A stretch of 64,000 nucleotides of DNA from Promicromonospora sp042731755. Its GTDB lineage: Bacteria > Actinomycetota > Actinomycetes > Actinomycetales > Cellulomonadaceae. The stretch spans positions 62,001-126,000 of the forward strand of contig NZ_JBHWLR010000016.1 in the NCBI RefSeq assembly GCF_042731755.1. Reading direction: 5' to 3'. Below, in pieces: positions 8,219 to 17,230 of the stretch. The position numbers were made by a program, and so were the translations under genes. Positions within the stretch are counted from its first letter, which is position 1, and each line of letters starts with the position of its first letter. Under the pieces are notes generated by a model, which ran no database searches, was not told where the DNA came from, and saw nothing but the letters and a program-made list of their open reading frames with translations.

Positions 8219-8599
8219 TCAAGACACCCGCGTCCCCTCCGGCGCCACCTGGTCCACGTCGGTCCACACTTCCGTCAGCTCCGCGATCAACCCGTCCCGC
8301 ACCGTGATGAACGTCGCCACCTCGAAGTGCTGCACCACGCCGTCGGCGAGGCCGGTCACGTGCGCCCGCCCGGCAGCCCGCTCGCCGTCCGCCACGCAGT
8401 CCTCGAGCCGGAAGTTCTGGAAGCCTGGGTACTCCGCGTTAAGCCGCACCCACGCATCGGCGTCGAACGTCTCCCCGGTATGCACGTAGCGGCAGGTAAA
8501 TGAAGGGTCGAGCAGACCCGGCAGGTCGTCCCAGCGATGCCCGTCGATCACCTCCGCGAGCCGCTCCATCACCTCTCGCGCTGACTTCAGTGCCGACAT
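8219..8599 (-). CDS. Nuclear transport factor 2 (SnoaL-like) family protein
   Basis: 126 residues from ATG 8599. The sequence fits the small cone-shaped SnoaL/NTF2 fold: an N-terminal helix (AREVMERLAEVIDGHRWDDLPGLLDPSF), a central VRLNAEYPGFQNFRLEDCVADGERAAGRAHVTG strand pair, and a C-terminal FITVRDGLIAELTEVW strand. Members are ring-cleaving or cyclising enzymes, or orphan ligand-binding proteins, so no reaction can be assigned. It lies 31 bp downstream of the LysR gene on the same strand and is probably cotranscribed with it. Confidence 0.75.
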   Translation of the reverse strand: MSALKSAREVMERLAEVIDGHRWDDLPGLLDPSFTCRYVHTGETFDADAWVRLNAEYPGFQNFRLEDCVADGERAAGRAHVTGLADGVVQHFEVATFITVRDGLIAELTEVWTDVDQVAPEGTRVS

Positions 8600-8630
8600 C
8601 GCCGCAGCATCCCACACGCCGCCCACACCA

Positions 8631-9548
8631 TCACCCCACCACCTCAGCCCCCACCGCCCGGAACGCCTCCAACACCGTCCGCACCGCCAGCCGCTCCGCA
8701 TGATCCGCCCGCAGGATCGCCACGATCCACCGGGCCGCGTCCATCCCGTGTACCGGCCGCAGCACCAGCCCAGCCCCGGGCGCCGTCGAGTACCGAGGCA
8801 GCACCCCCACTCGGTCGCTCGCCGCGACCAGCGCCTCGATCAGCCGGTTGTCCCGCAGCCGTTGCGCCACACGGACGGGCCGGCCCGCCGCGGTCTCGAC
8901 GGCGATGCGCAGCCCGTCGAACGGGTACCCGAGCGGCACGCCGTACCACTCGTACTCCACCAGGTCCCGCGCCGTGACCCGCGACTTCGCGGCAAGCGGG
9001 TGGCCCGCGCGCAGCGCGATGTCCAGCGGCTCGCGCAGCAGCGCCGTCGTCACCAGATGCTCGGCACCCGCCGGCACCGGACCGGTGAAGCTGTGGCCAA
9101 TGACGATGTCGTGGTCCGCGACCATCCCCGAGTACTCCGACTCGGCGATGTCCATATCGCTGCACTCGAGCGCGACGTCCGTCTCGGCGAGCCGCTCCAG
9201 TACGCCCGGCAGCAGCACCGTCGCCGCGCTCGGCAGCGTCGCCACCCGCACGGTGCCCGACGGCGAACCCACGAACTCGTCCCACCGCGCCTGCACCTGG
9301 GCGACGGTCCGGGAGAGCTCACGACCGCCGTCGGCCAGGAGGCGGCCCGCCTCCGTGAGGCGCAGGCCCCGGCCGTGCGGCTCGACGAGCGGGACGCCGC
9401 GCAGCTCACGCTGGGCGGTGCGCAGCTGCTGCGACACCGCCGACGGCGTCCGATGGGTCGCCTTGGCCACGGCCGTGACGGTCCCGCGGTCGGCGAGCTC
9501 GCGCAGCAGGTCGAGGTGACGCGGGTCCACACGCGAGAGGTCATTCAT
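8631..9548 (-). CDS. LysR-family transcriptional regulator
   Basis: 305 residues from ATG 9548. The N-terminal winged helix-turn-helix (HLDLLRELADRGTVTAVAKATHRTPSAVSQQL) is followed by a linker helix and a periplasmic-binding-protein-like effector domain (about 92-300). It is transcribed divergently from the EamA exporter 70 bp away, so the shared intergenic space should hold its operator and the exporter is the likely target. The inducer is unknown. Confidence 0.9.
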   Translation of the reverse strand: MNDLSRVDPRHLDLLRELADRGTVTAVAKATHRTPSAVSQQLRTAQRELRGVPLVEPHGRGLRLTEAGRLLADGGRELSRTVAQVQARWDEFVGSPSGTVRVATLPSAATVLLPGVLERLAETDVALECSDMDIAESEYSGMVADHDIVIGHSFTGPVPAGAEHLVTTALLREPLDIALRAGHPLAAKSRVTARDLVEYEWYGVPLGYPFDGLRIAVETAAGRPVRVAQRLRDNRLIEALVAASDRVGVLPRYSTAPGAGLVLRPVHGMDAARWIVAILRADHAERLAVRTVLEAFRAVGAEVVG

Positions 9549-9618
9549 GTAGCCAGCCTACAAGGACGCGTAGAACATTTCGCTTGTCCTTCAGGGCCGC
9601 GGACGCAAGGCTCGGGGC

Positions 9619-10542
9619 ATGCCGATCTCCCACCGCCTGCTCGCCGTGTCCGTCGCGGTCATGTGGGGACTCAACTTCATCGCCATCCATGCCTCGCTCG
9701 GGCAGTTCCCGCCGTTCCTGCTCGCGGCGCTGCGGTTCGCGGTCATCGCGATTCCCACCATCCTGCTGGTGCCGCGCCCGAAGGTGCCTGTGCGCTGGTT
9801 GCTGGGCTACGGCATCGGGTTCGGCACCCTGCAGTTCCTGTTCCTCTACTGGGGCATGGCGGTCGGCATGCCGACGGGCCTCGCGTCGCTGGTGCTGCAG
9901 TCGTCGGCGCCGTTCACGGTGCTGCTCGGTGCGGTCGTGTTCCGCGACCGCGTGTCCGCCCGGCAGGTCGTGGGGCTCTCGGTCGCGACCCTCGGGCTCG
10001 CCGTCGTCGGCTGGTCCCAGGCGCAGGCCGCGGCGTTCGCGCCGTTCCTGCTGGTGCTGGCCGGCGGCTTCGGCTGGGCAATCGGCAACGTGTCCAGTGC
10101 GCGGGCCAAGGCGCCCAACCCGCTGCACCTGACGCTGTGGATGTCGGTGGTGCCGCCGATACCCATGCTGGCGTTGTCGCTGGTCATCGAGGGGCCCGAC
10201 GCCATCGCGCAGTCCTTCGTTCCTGGACCAGCGCTGGTCCCCGCGCTCCTGGGGCTGGCGTACACCGTGCTGATCGGCACGCTGGCCGGCTCCGGCATCT
10301 GGACCTGGCTCATGGCGCGGCACCCCGCCGGCGTCGTCGCGCCGTTCTCCATGCTGGTGCCCGTGGTGGGCCTGAGCGCGTCGGCGGTGCTGCTCGGCGA
10401 GCAGATCGGGATGTGGACGGCGGTGGGCGCGGCGCTCGTGATCGCCGGCGTGCTGTGGGGCGCGCGGCGCAAGAACGTGCGGCGGGCGCGCGGCGCGGTA
10501 CCCAGGCCCGCTGAGCACCGCGCCGCCGTCCTCACCCCTTGA
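9619..10542 (+). CDS. EamA/DMT-family transporter
   Basis: 307 residues from ATG 9619. About ten membrane segments are arranged as two EamA repeats (first from residue 5, MWGLNFIAIHASL; second from about 150). Members export amino acids, purines or other small metabolites; substrate cannot be read from sequence. It is divergent from a LysR gene, a frequent regulator-exporter pair. Its 3' end overlaps the convergent ABC permease gene by 11 bp. Confidence 0.85.
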   Translation: MPISHRLLAVSVAVMWGLNFIAIHASLGQFPPFLLAALRFAVIAIPTILLVPRPKVPVRWLLGYGIGFGTLQFLFLYWGMAVGMPTGLASLVLQSSAPFTVLLGAVVFRDRVSARQVVGLSVATLGLAVVGWSQAQAAAFAPFLLVLAGGFGWAIGNVSSARAKAPNPLHLTLWMSVVPPIPMLALSLVIEGPDAIAQSFVPGPALVPALLGLAYTVLIGTLAGSGIWTWLMARHPAGVVAPFSMLVPVVGLSASAVLLGEQIGMWTAVGAALVIAGVLWGARRKNVRRARGAVPRPAEHRAAVLTP

Positions 10543-11453
10543 CCGACCCCGACGCCAGCCCCGCCACGTAGTACCGCTGCAGCGCCACGTACAGGATCAC
10601 GCACGGGATCATCGCGATGACCGACCCGGCCGCCAGCACACCGAAGTTGACCTGCCCATACGCCCCCTGTTGCAGGTTCACGAGCGACACCGGCAGCGTG
10701 TAGAGGCTGGAGTCGGTCAGGAACGTCAGCGCCCCGAGGAACTCCGTCCACGACGCGAGGAACGCGTACAGGGCGGCGGTCGCGGTCCCCGGGATCACCA
10801 GCGGCCGCAGCACCGACACGAGGATCCGCAGCGTCCCGGCGCCGTCGACGTGCGCCGAGTCCTCCAGCTCCGTCGGCACAGCGGCGAACGTGTTGCATGA
10901 CGAAGATGCCGAACGGCAGGTTCACCGTCGTGTAGAACAGCACGAGCCCGAGCAGGCTGTCCGTGAGCCCCATGACGTTCATCTGCAGGTAGAGCGGGGT
11001 AAGGATCGCCTGGAACGGGATCATGAGCGTGACCAGCACCAGCCCGAACAGCACCGTGCGGCCCCGGAACGGGAACCGCGCGAAGCCGTACCCGGCCAGT
11101 GTCGCCAGCACCGCGGTCAGCACCGCCGTCGACACGGACACGATCGCCGAGTTGAGGATGCCGCGCCAGACCTCCGGCTGGTCGATCACTGCCTGGAAGT
11201 TGACCCAGGACAGGTCGAAGAACCGGCCGTCGGGGGCGGCCACGATCACGTCGCCCGGCTGCCCGGCCCGCACGAACGCGACCACGAGCGGCACCAGGAA
11301 GACCAGCGCGGCCAGCGTGCCGCCGACCACGTAGAGCATCCGCTTGACCCGGGTGTCCCGCTCGGGCCCGGACGGGCGCGTGGCAGGTGCAGCACCGGAA
11401 GGACGCCGCGCAGCACGCGCGCCCGCGGGCGCGGTAGAGGTGACGGTAGCCAT
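10532..11453 (-). pseudogene. Sugar ABC transporter permease (MalG/LacG type), frameshifted
   Basis: Full-length except for one missing base. The first part (from ATG 11453) reads through TM segments to NLPFGIFVMQ, where the frame goes wrong at about 10888-10897; the correct frame resumes as PTELEDSAHVDGAGT (the EAA loop that docks the ATPase), continuing to GSVKG and TGA 10532-10534. One inserted base near 10895 would restore FVM(Q/R)NTFAAVPTELEDSA. Corrected length is about 307 residues with six membrane segments. The remaining sequence is well conserved, so a sequencing error or very recent mutation is likely. It overlaps the partner permease region closely (1 bp gap) and belongs to the arabinoside-uptake operon. 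Confidence 0.85.
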
Positions 11454-11454
11454 G

Positions 11455-12342
11455 TCAGCTCCTCTCCCGCAGCAGCCAGAACTGGGCCGCGGTGACCAGA
11501 CCGGTGATGACCACGAGCACGAGCGACATGGCGGTCGCCGCGCCGAGCTGGAGCTGGACGAACGCGCGGCGGTAGATCGCCATGACGATCGTCGTGGTCT
11601 CGGATCCCGGCCCGCCCTGGGTCAGGATGTAGAACTGCGTGAAGGCCAGGAACGACCCGATGACCGACAGGATCACCGTCATCGCGATGGTCCGCCGCAG
11701 CATCGGCACCGTGATCTGCAGCTCGCGCTGCCACCACGAGGCGCCGTCGATCTCCGCCGACTCGTAGACCTCCCGCGGGATGCCCTGCATGCCGGACATG
11801 AGCAGCACCATCGTCAGCCCGGACACGCCCCAGACCACCATGACGCACAGCAGCCCGGTGGCGAGCGGCCCGTCGACTAGCCACGCCGTCGTCCCGTCCG
11901 TGATCCCGAGCGCCTTGAGCACCACGTTGACCAGGCCGCTGTTCGGCTGCGCCTCCAGGAGCATGAGGAAGCTGAGCGTCGTCAGACCGATGACGAACGG
12001 GACGAAGAAGATGGTGCGCAGCAGCGTGGCGCCCCGCCGGTTGGACCGCACCAGCACGGCCAGCCCGTACCCGAGCAGCAGGATGGGCAGCGTGACGATC
12101 GCCGTGTAGAGCAGCGTGTAGCCCAGCGCGCTCCAGAACGTGGGGTCGGTGAGCACCAGGGCGTAGTTGTCGAGCCCGATGAACCGGTACGGCCCGATGA
12201 GCGGGAAGTTGGTCAGCGAGATGTAGACCGCCACGACCAGCGGCACGAACACGAACACCACCACCAGCGCGACCGCCGGCGTGACGAGTGCGAGCCCGGC
12301 GCGGCTCGGGTGCGTGAGGGTCCCGTACCTGCGCGCGCTCAT
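11455..12342 (-). CDS. Sugar ABC transporter permease (MalF/LacF type)
   Basis: 295 residues. ATG 12342 is set by its ATGA overlap with the stop of the binding-protein gene. Six membrane segments are visible, and the EAA loop EVYESAEIDGASWWQRELQI lies at 191-210 with the conserved EIDGA-x-x-W core that contacts the nucleotide-binding subunit. With the downstream permease it forms the heterodimeric channel of a CUT1 importer. No ATPase gene is present in the operon, as is common for actinobacterial CUT1 systems that share an MsiK-type ATPase. Confidence 0.9.
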   Translation of the reverse strand: MSARRYGTLTHPSRAGLALVTPAVALVVVFVFVPLVVAVYISLTNFPLIGPYRFIGLDNYALVLTDPTFWSALGYTLLYTAIVTLPILLLGYGLAVLVRSNRRGATLLRTIFFVPFVIGLTTLSFLMLLEAQPNSGLVNVVLKALGITDGTTAWLVDGPLATGLLCVMVVWGVSGLTMVLLMSGMQGIPREVYESAEIDGASWWQRELQITVPMLRRTIAMTVILSVIGSFLAFTQFYILTQGGPGSETTTIVMAIYRRAFVQLQLGAATAMSLVLVVITGLVTAAQFWLLRERS

Positions 12343-13652
12343 GCCTGCGCCTGCCGCAGGATGCGGTCGTACGTGGTCTGGGCCTCCTGCATGGCGGCAT
12401 CGACCTCCCCGTCGAAGACGGCGGAACGGAACATGCGCAGCCACGGTCCGTCCTGCTGGTTGTAGATCAGGTTGTAGGCGAGCGTGGTCGGGGCGTAGCC
12501 CCGGTCGAGGGACTCCAGCGGCGGCAGCACGAACGGGTTCTCCCGCGCGAACTCCGGCGTGACGACGTCGGACCGCACGGGGGAGTAGAAGCCCTCCGGC
12601 ATGCGGGTCTGCTGCTCGACGGCCACGGCGAACTTCATGAACTCCCAGGCAGCGGAGGGGTTCTTCGCGCCGTTGAGCATGCAGAGGTTGTCCCCGCCGT
12701 CGAAGAAGGCGCGGCCGCCGTCGGGCCCGGGCAGCAGCACCACCTGGGTGCGGTCCAGCAGCGCCTGGTCGGCGTTGGGCACCACGACGCCGAACCCCGC
12801 GGGGAACATCCCGAGGCGGCCGGCGACGTAGTCGGCCGACCAGCGGGAGGCGTCGTCGGAGAAGCTGCCCGGCGGCACGAGCTGTTCCGACCACAGCGTG
12901 TGTTCGAGCTCGAGCGTGCGGCGCAGCGCGTCGTTGCCGACGACGTCACCGCGCTGGTCGCCGACGTCGCCCGTGATGAGGTCCCGGTCGGTCGCCCAGA
13001 CGTGCGGCTGGACGGTGAAGCCGAGCGCGCCCGAGGAGTTGCCGGGGAACGACCAGCCGTAGAGGTCGTCGTCGAGCGCGGTGATGGCGCGGGCGGCCTC
13101 CAGGATGCCGTCGAAGTCGCGGGTGTGCTCCTCCACGGACAGGCCCGCGCGCTCGAACAGCTCGGTGTTGCAGAACAGCACCGAGAAGTCGCCGATGAAC
13201 GGCAGGCCGTAGTTCCGGCCGTCCTTGGTACTGAGGGCGAGGTGTCCGGGGCTCAGCGCGTCGCCGATGCCCAGGTCCTCGATGAGCGGCGTCAGATCGG
13301 TGAAGGCGCCGCGGTAGGCGAACAGGGTCGAGTAGATGTCGTCGATGTCGATGACGTCGGGCACCCGTCCGCCGCGGATCGCCGTGGCGAGCTTGGTCAC
13401 GTACTGCCCGTTCTGGATGGGCGTGACCTGCACGCGGATCCGGTTCTGGGCCTGGTGGAACGCGTCGACGACGGCCTGGGTGCCGTTGACGGTGTCGGAC
13501 CGGCACCACAGGTTGAGCGTGCCCGTGGCGTTCTCGCCGAAGCCGGCGGCCTCGACGTCGGGCGGTCGCAGCGTGCCGCCGCAGCCGGCCAGCGCGGCGG
13601 CGACCGTCGCCGAACCGGCCAGCGTGAGCAGCTGGCGTCTGGTGAGCTCCAT
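12339..13652 (-). CDS. Extracellular sugar-binding lipoprotein (ABC importer)
   Basis: 437 residues from ATG 13652, with AAGGAGAG just upstream. Twin-Arg-like start (TRRQLLTLAG) and lipobox LAGC with Cys24 as the lipidated residue. The mature part follows the type-1 solute-binding fold for oligosaccharides: GTLNLWCRSDTVNGTQAVVDAF, then VPDVIDIDD, YGLPFIGDFSVLFCNTELFERAG and a C-terminal AMQEAQTTYDRIL helix. It delivers a sugar to the two permeases encoded immediately downstream. The operon context (GH127) suggests arabino-oligosaccharides as ligand, which is inference. Confidence 0.9.
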   Translation of the reverse strand: MELTRRQLLTLAGSATVAAALAGCGGTLRPPDVEAAGFGENATGTLNLWCRSDTVNGTQAVVDAFHQAQNRIRVQVTPIQNGQYVTKLATAIRGGRVPDVIDIDDIYSTLFAYRGAFTDLTPLIEDLGIGDALSPGHLALSTKDGRNYGLPFIGDFSVLFCNTELFERAGLSVEEHTRDFDGILEAARAITALDDDLYGWSFPGNSSGALGFTVQPHVWATDRDLITGDVGDQRGDVVGNDALRRTLELEHTLWSEQLVPPGSFSDDASRWSADYVAGRLGMFPAGFGVVVPNADQALLDRTQVVLLPGPDGGRAFFDGGDNLCMLNGAKNPSAAWEFMKFAVAVEQQTRMPEGFYSPVRSDVVTPEFARENPFVLPPLESLDRGYAPTTLAYNLIYNQQDGPWLRMFRSAVFDGEVDAAMQEAQTTYDRILRQAQA

Positions 13653-13708
13653 CGCTCTCCTTCCTTACGCATCGTTACGCAGGGTGAGACGTACTGGGGT
13701 CGTGCCTG

Positions 13709-13741
13709 CCCAGGGGGCCGGGACCGGCCCGGCCCCCTGGG
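13709..13741 (-). terminator. Strong intercistronic stem-loop in the arabinosidase operon
   Basis: Perfect 14-bp GC-rich inverted repeat, CCCAGGGGGCCGGG with its complement, loop ACCGG, placed between the GH127 stop (13750) and the binding-protein start (13652). It could terminate most GH127 transcription or protect the 5' end of the importer mRNA. Downstream on the minus strand two GCGTAA boxes 10 bp apart precede the binding-protein ribosome site, which may be a separate promoter. Confidence 0.6.
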
Positions 13742-13749
13742 ACGTGGGG

Positions 13750-15684
13750 TCAGCGGGTCGGGACCCAGACCCGCATCGGCTGCGGGCCGCGGTTGGCCCA
13801 CGCGTAGTAGGGGATCGCGGTCAGGGTCACGTCGCGCACGGGATCGGACGACGTCGCCGACGCCGCCGGGGCCGGTCCGTACGGCGACGTCGCGTCGGCG
13901 TCCGGCCCAGGGACGACGGCGCCGCTCGCGCGGACCACCGTCACACCGCCCAGGAGCTCCGGGCGGAACTCGTCGGACAGCGCGCCGGAGACGTCGATCC
14001 GCAGGTCGTCGACCACGGCGCCCGTCTCCTGGTCGGGCTGCTCCAGGGCGTAGACCAGGGGTCCGCGCTCGATGGCGACGGCGCCGCGCACGGCGTCGAC
14101 CCGCGGGTCCGCCGTGGTGAGCCGCGGCGTCATCGGCAGGTCGAGCAGCACCGTGTCGCCCGCGGCGAACCGGCGGGTCACGCGGGCGTAGGTGCCGGCG
14201 GTCACGGGTGCGCCGTCGAGCGTGGCGCCGTCGGCCCAGGCGGGGACGCGCAGGGCGAGGGACACCTCGCCGTCGGGCGCCTCCTCGACGTGCAGCGCGA
14301 TGCTGCCCTCGTCCGGATAGGCGGTCTCGACGCGCAGGCGCAGCGTGCCGCCGTCGAGCGGGACGGTGACCGTGCCGGGCGCGTACTGGTGGAGCTGGAG
14401 GCCCGGGCCGTCCGCCGTCGCCACGTAACCGGTGAAGCTGGAGACGGTGCGCATGATGTTGGGCGGGCAGCACGCACAGTCGAACCAGCCGCGACGGCCG
14501 TGCGCGGGGCTGCGGTCCTCCTCGGCGTGCGCGTCGCTCCGGAGCTGCAGCGGGTTCACGTAGAAGTACTCGGTGCCGCTCAGGGACACCCCCGCGAGGA
14601 AACCGTTGAGCAGCATGCGCTCGATCTGGTCGGCGTAGCGGGCCTCGCCCGTCGCGAGCAGCATGCGCCACGCCCACTGCACGCCGCCGATCGCCGCGCA
14701 GGTCTCGGCGTACCCGCGGTCGGTCGGCAGCTCGTACGGGTCGCCGAACGCCTCGCCCTCCCAGCGCGCCCCGAGGCCGCCGGTCAGGTACTGCTTGCCG
14801 CGCTCCATGGCGCGGTACTGGGTGTCGAGCGCGGCGAGCAGCTCGGCGTCGCCGGTCTCGATCGCGACGTCGGCCGCGCCGGCGCCCAGGTAGACGGCGC
14901 GGACGGCGTGGCCCTCCACCGTGGTGGCCTCGCGGACCTTGACCCGGTCGGAGAAGTAGGTGGGCTGCTTGCCGTGCGCCTCGATGATGCCGGTGCCGCG
15001 GGCCTCGACGAACCAGCTCGCCAGGTCCAGGTAGGCGCGCGTACCGGTCTCGCGGTAGAGCTCGACCAGGGCCATCTCGATCACGGGGTGGCCGTCCACC
15101 TCGCGGAGCTGGTCCGGGCCGTCGCCGAACGTCGTCACGAGGTGGTCGGCGAGCTTGACCGCGACGTCGAGCAGCTCGCGGTGGCCGGTGCCGCGCACCT
15201 GCGCGACGGCGGCCTGGAACAGGTGCCCGGCGCAGTACAGCTCGTGGCTCCACGGCAGGTCGCTGTAGCGCGGCACGTTCCGCAGGGCCGGTACGGAGTC
15301 GAGATAGCCGTCGTCGGCCTGGGCCGCGGCGAGCAGGCTCGTGACGTGGAGCTGGTCGGCCAGGAGCTGCTCGTCGGGCTCACGGGCGTACTCCCACGCG
15401 GCGGCCTCCAGCCACTTGTGCACGTCCGAGTCGGCGAAGATCGGGCCGATCGCGTCACCGTCAGCCACACCCGCGGCGATCTCCAGGTTGCGCAGGTTGC
15501 CGGCCTTGCCGAGCTGCTCCAGCCCGCCGGGGATGGCGGCGGAACGGTTGACGTCGGCGGTGCGGCGCCACAGCCCGCCGTCCACGGTGACGTGTCCGGG
15601 AGCAAGGGGCCGCAGCAGCACCCGGGCATCGCTCGTGGGGGCGGCCGGTCCGCTCGTCGTACGGCTGGGCGTCGGGGTCGTCAT
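13750..15684 (-). CDS. GH127 beta-L-arabinofuranosidase
   Basis: 644 residues from ATG 15684. Family GH127 is identified by the zinc-cysteine active site: Glu311 (WEGEAFGD), Glu327 and Cys329 (AETCAAIGG), and Cys405/Cys406 (CACCPPN). Spacings match the enzyme HypBA1 (E322, E338, C340, C417, C418), so Cys405 should be the nucleophile and Glu311 the acid/base. An N-terminal (alpha/alpha)6 barrel and C-terminal beta-sandwiches are consistent with the length. There is no signal peptide: it acts in the cytoplasm on imported beta-L-arabinosides. It faces a LacI regulator divergently and precedes the sugar importer genes. Confidence 0.92.
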   Translation of the reverse strand: MTTPTPSRTTSGPAAPTSDARVLLRPLAPGHVTVDGGLWRRTADVNRSAAIPGGLEQLGKAGNLRNLEIAAGVADGDAIGPIFADSDVHKWLEAAAWEYAREPDEQLLADQLHVTSLLAAAQADDGYLDSVPALRNVPRYSDLPWSHELYCAGHLFQAAVAQVRGTGHRELLDVAVKLADHLVTTFGDGPDQLREVDGHPVIEMALVELYRETGTRAYLDLASWFVEARGTGIIEAHGKQPTYFSDRVKVREATTVEGHAVRAVYLGAGAADVAIETGDAELLAALDTQYRAMERGKQYLTGGLGARWEGEAFGDPYELPTDRGYAETCAAIGGVQWAWRMLLATGEARYADQIERMLLNGFLAGVSLSGTEYFYVNPLQLRSDAHAEEDRSPAHGRRGWFDCACCPPNIMRTVSSFTGYVATADGPGLQLHQYAPGTVTVPLDGGTLRLRVETAYPDEGSIALHVEEAPDGEVSLALRVPAWADGATLDGAPVTAGTYARVTRRFAAGDTVLLDLPMTPRLTTADPRVDAVRGAVAIERGPLVYALEQPDQETGAVVDDLRIDVSGALSDEFRPELLGGVTVVRASGAVVPGPDADATSPYGPAPAASATSSDPVRDVTLTAIPYYAWANRGPQPMRVWVPTR

Positions 15685-15890
15685 CGATACTCTCCTCCGG
15701 GACGGAAACTAGGAATCCGATTTCCTGATCGTAGGGACCGGCGTGGTCAGCGTCAAAGGTCTGGGCGAAACTCGCCGGAAACTGGGCTCTGATCTGCGAG
15801 GGGAGGTACGATGGCGCTGTGTTCCGCTGATGTCCGCCGGGTTCGGCGGAAAATGCGGAAGGAAACTCGTTCGGAGAAGGGGCGGTGCGG
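15685..15890. promoter_or_regulatory. Divergent promoter region between GH127 and LacI genes
   Basis: About 200 bp holding both promoters. Two candidate operators are visible: AGGAA-6-TTCCT at 15711-15726, close to the GH127 start, and TCCGCC-6-GGCGGA at 15833-15850, upstream of the LacI gene. AAGGGG at 15877-15882 is the LacI ribosome site. Which palindrome the LacI protein binds is not provable from sequence. Confidence 0.45.
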
Positions 15891-16958
15891 ATGGACCGGG
15901 GAGCGGTCGTACGGATCACGGACGTCGCGGCGCTCGCGGGCGTCTCGCCGAGCACGGTGTCCAAGGCGCTCAACGACACCGGCTCGCTGCGGGAGAGCAC
16001 CCGGGCGCGCGTGCGGGAGGCGGCCGAGCGGCTCGGCTTCGTGCCCGACGCGACCGCGCGCTCGCTGTCGGCGCGGCGCAGCTTCACGGTGGGCCTGCTG
16101 AGCACCGACTCGGCCGGCCGGTTCTCGCTGCCGGTGGTGCTCGGCGCGGAGAACGCGCTGGTGGGCGGGGAGCTGTCGGCGCTGCTGGCGACGGCCCGCC
16201 ACGACCCGGTGCGCGAGCAGCACCACGTGCGCGCGCTCGTGGCCCGGCGGGTCGACGGGATCATCGTGACCGGCCGCACCACCGAGCCGCGCGAGCCGAT
16301 CCGGGTGCCGATGCCGGTGGTCTACGCGTTCGCGCCGTCGTCCGACCCGGAGGACGCCTCAGTGGTGCCCGACGACGCGCTCGGCATGCGGCTGCTCGTC
16401 GAGCACCTGGCGGGGCTCGGGCGGCGTCGGGTCGCGTACGTGGGCGGGCGCGCCGAGCAGGCGGCGTCGCTGGTGCGGTACGAGACGCTGGCTGCCGAAC
16501 TCGCGGCGCGTGACCTGGAGCTGGTGGGCTCGCCGTTGTACGGGGACTGGTCGGAGCAGTGGGGCCGGCGGGCCGTGGACCTGGTCCTGGGCGGCGCAGG
16601 GCGTTCGGTCGGTTCCGGCGGGGCCGGTCGTGGTGGGTCGGATGGCGGGTCGGGTGGCGGGCTGCCCGTGGACGCGATCGTGTTCGCCTCCGACCAGCTC
16701 GCGCGGGGCGGGTGCGACCGGCTGCGGGAGCTCGGGGTGCGCGTGCCCGACGACGTCGCCGTGACCGGGTACGACGACTGGGAGGTCATGTCGCTGGCCA
16801 GCCGCCCGCAGCTGACCACCGTGGACATGCAGCTCGAACGGCTCGGCCAGCGCGCGGCGGAGCTGCTGATCGCGGCGATCGAGGGGGAGCCGGCGCGCGG
16901 CGTGGAGCGGCTGGCGCCGCGGCTGGTGGCGCGGGCGTCGACGCTTGGCGACGGCTAG
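15891..16958 (+). CDS. LacI-family transcriptional regulator
   Basis: 355 residues from ATG 15891 (GTG 15885 is two codons upstream; ATG has better spacing from AAGGGG). The N-terminal HTH ITDVAALAGVSPSTVSKALND is followed by the hinge helix ATARSLSARRS and a periplasmic-binding-like effector domain ending with DVAVTGYDDWEVMSLASRPQLTTVDMQ. Residues around 245-262 hold a Gly/Ser-rich insertion (GGAGRGGSDGGSGGG) not usual in the family. It probably represses the adjacent arabinosidase-importer operon and perhaps the propeller glycosidase downstream, releasing on binding a sugar. Confidence 0.9.
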   Translation: MDRGAVVRITDVAALAGVSPSTVSKALNDTGSLRESTRARVREAAERLGFVPDATARSLSARRSFTVGLLSTDSAGRFSLPVVLGAENALVGGELSALLATARHDPVREQHHVRALVARRVDGIIVTGRTTEPREPIRVPMPVVYAFAPSSDPEDASVVPDDALGMRLLVEHLAGLGRRRVAYVGGRAEQAASLVRYETLAAELAARDLELVGSPLYGDWSEQWGRRAVDLVLGGAGRSVGSGGAGRGGSDGGSGGGLPVDAIVFASDQLARGGCDRLRELGVRVPDDVAVTGYDDWEVMSLASRPQLTTVDMQLERLGQRAAELLIAAIEGEPARGVERLAPRLVARASTLGDG

Positions 16959-17031
16959 GGGCGGCGGTGGCGTCGGCCGGCTGGCCGCGCGCCGTCGTGG
17001 CGCGGCCGCGCACCGTCGTCGACCCTCTCCT

Positions 17032-17093
17032 CTTTGAGGCCCGGGTTTCTCGTTTTTCGGGACCCGCAAAGACAAGAAACCCGGGCCTCAAAG
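17032..17093. repeat. Perfect 19-bp inverted repeat with 24-nt loop
   Basis: CTTTGAGGCCCGGGTTTCT at 17032-17050 is repeated as its exact complement at 17075-17093, with partial pairing extending to about 17027. It lies after the LacI gene. It may be a terminator, but the long loop and long perfect arms also fit a dispersed palindromic element. Confidence 0.6.
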
Positions 17094-17230
17094 GGGAGGT
17101 GCCGAGAGGCGCCCCAGTGCTGAGCTCGGCGAGCCGCGTCTCGACGACCTTGTCTCCAGAATTCCAGCGCTGTAAATTCCGCCCGGACCCGGGACGGTCC
17201 GGGATGCCGAGCCTCAGGAGAGCCATCGCC

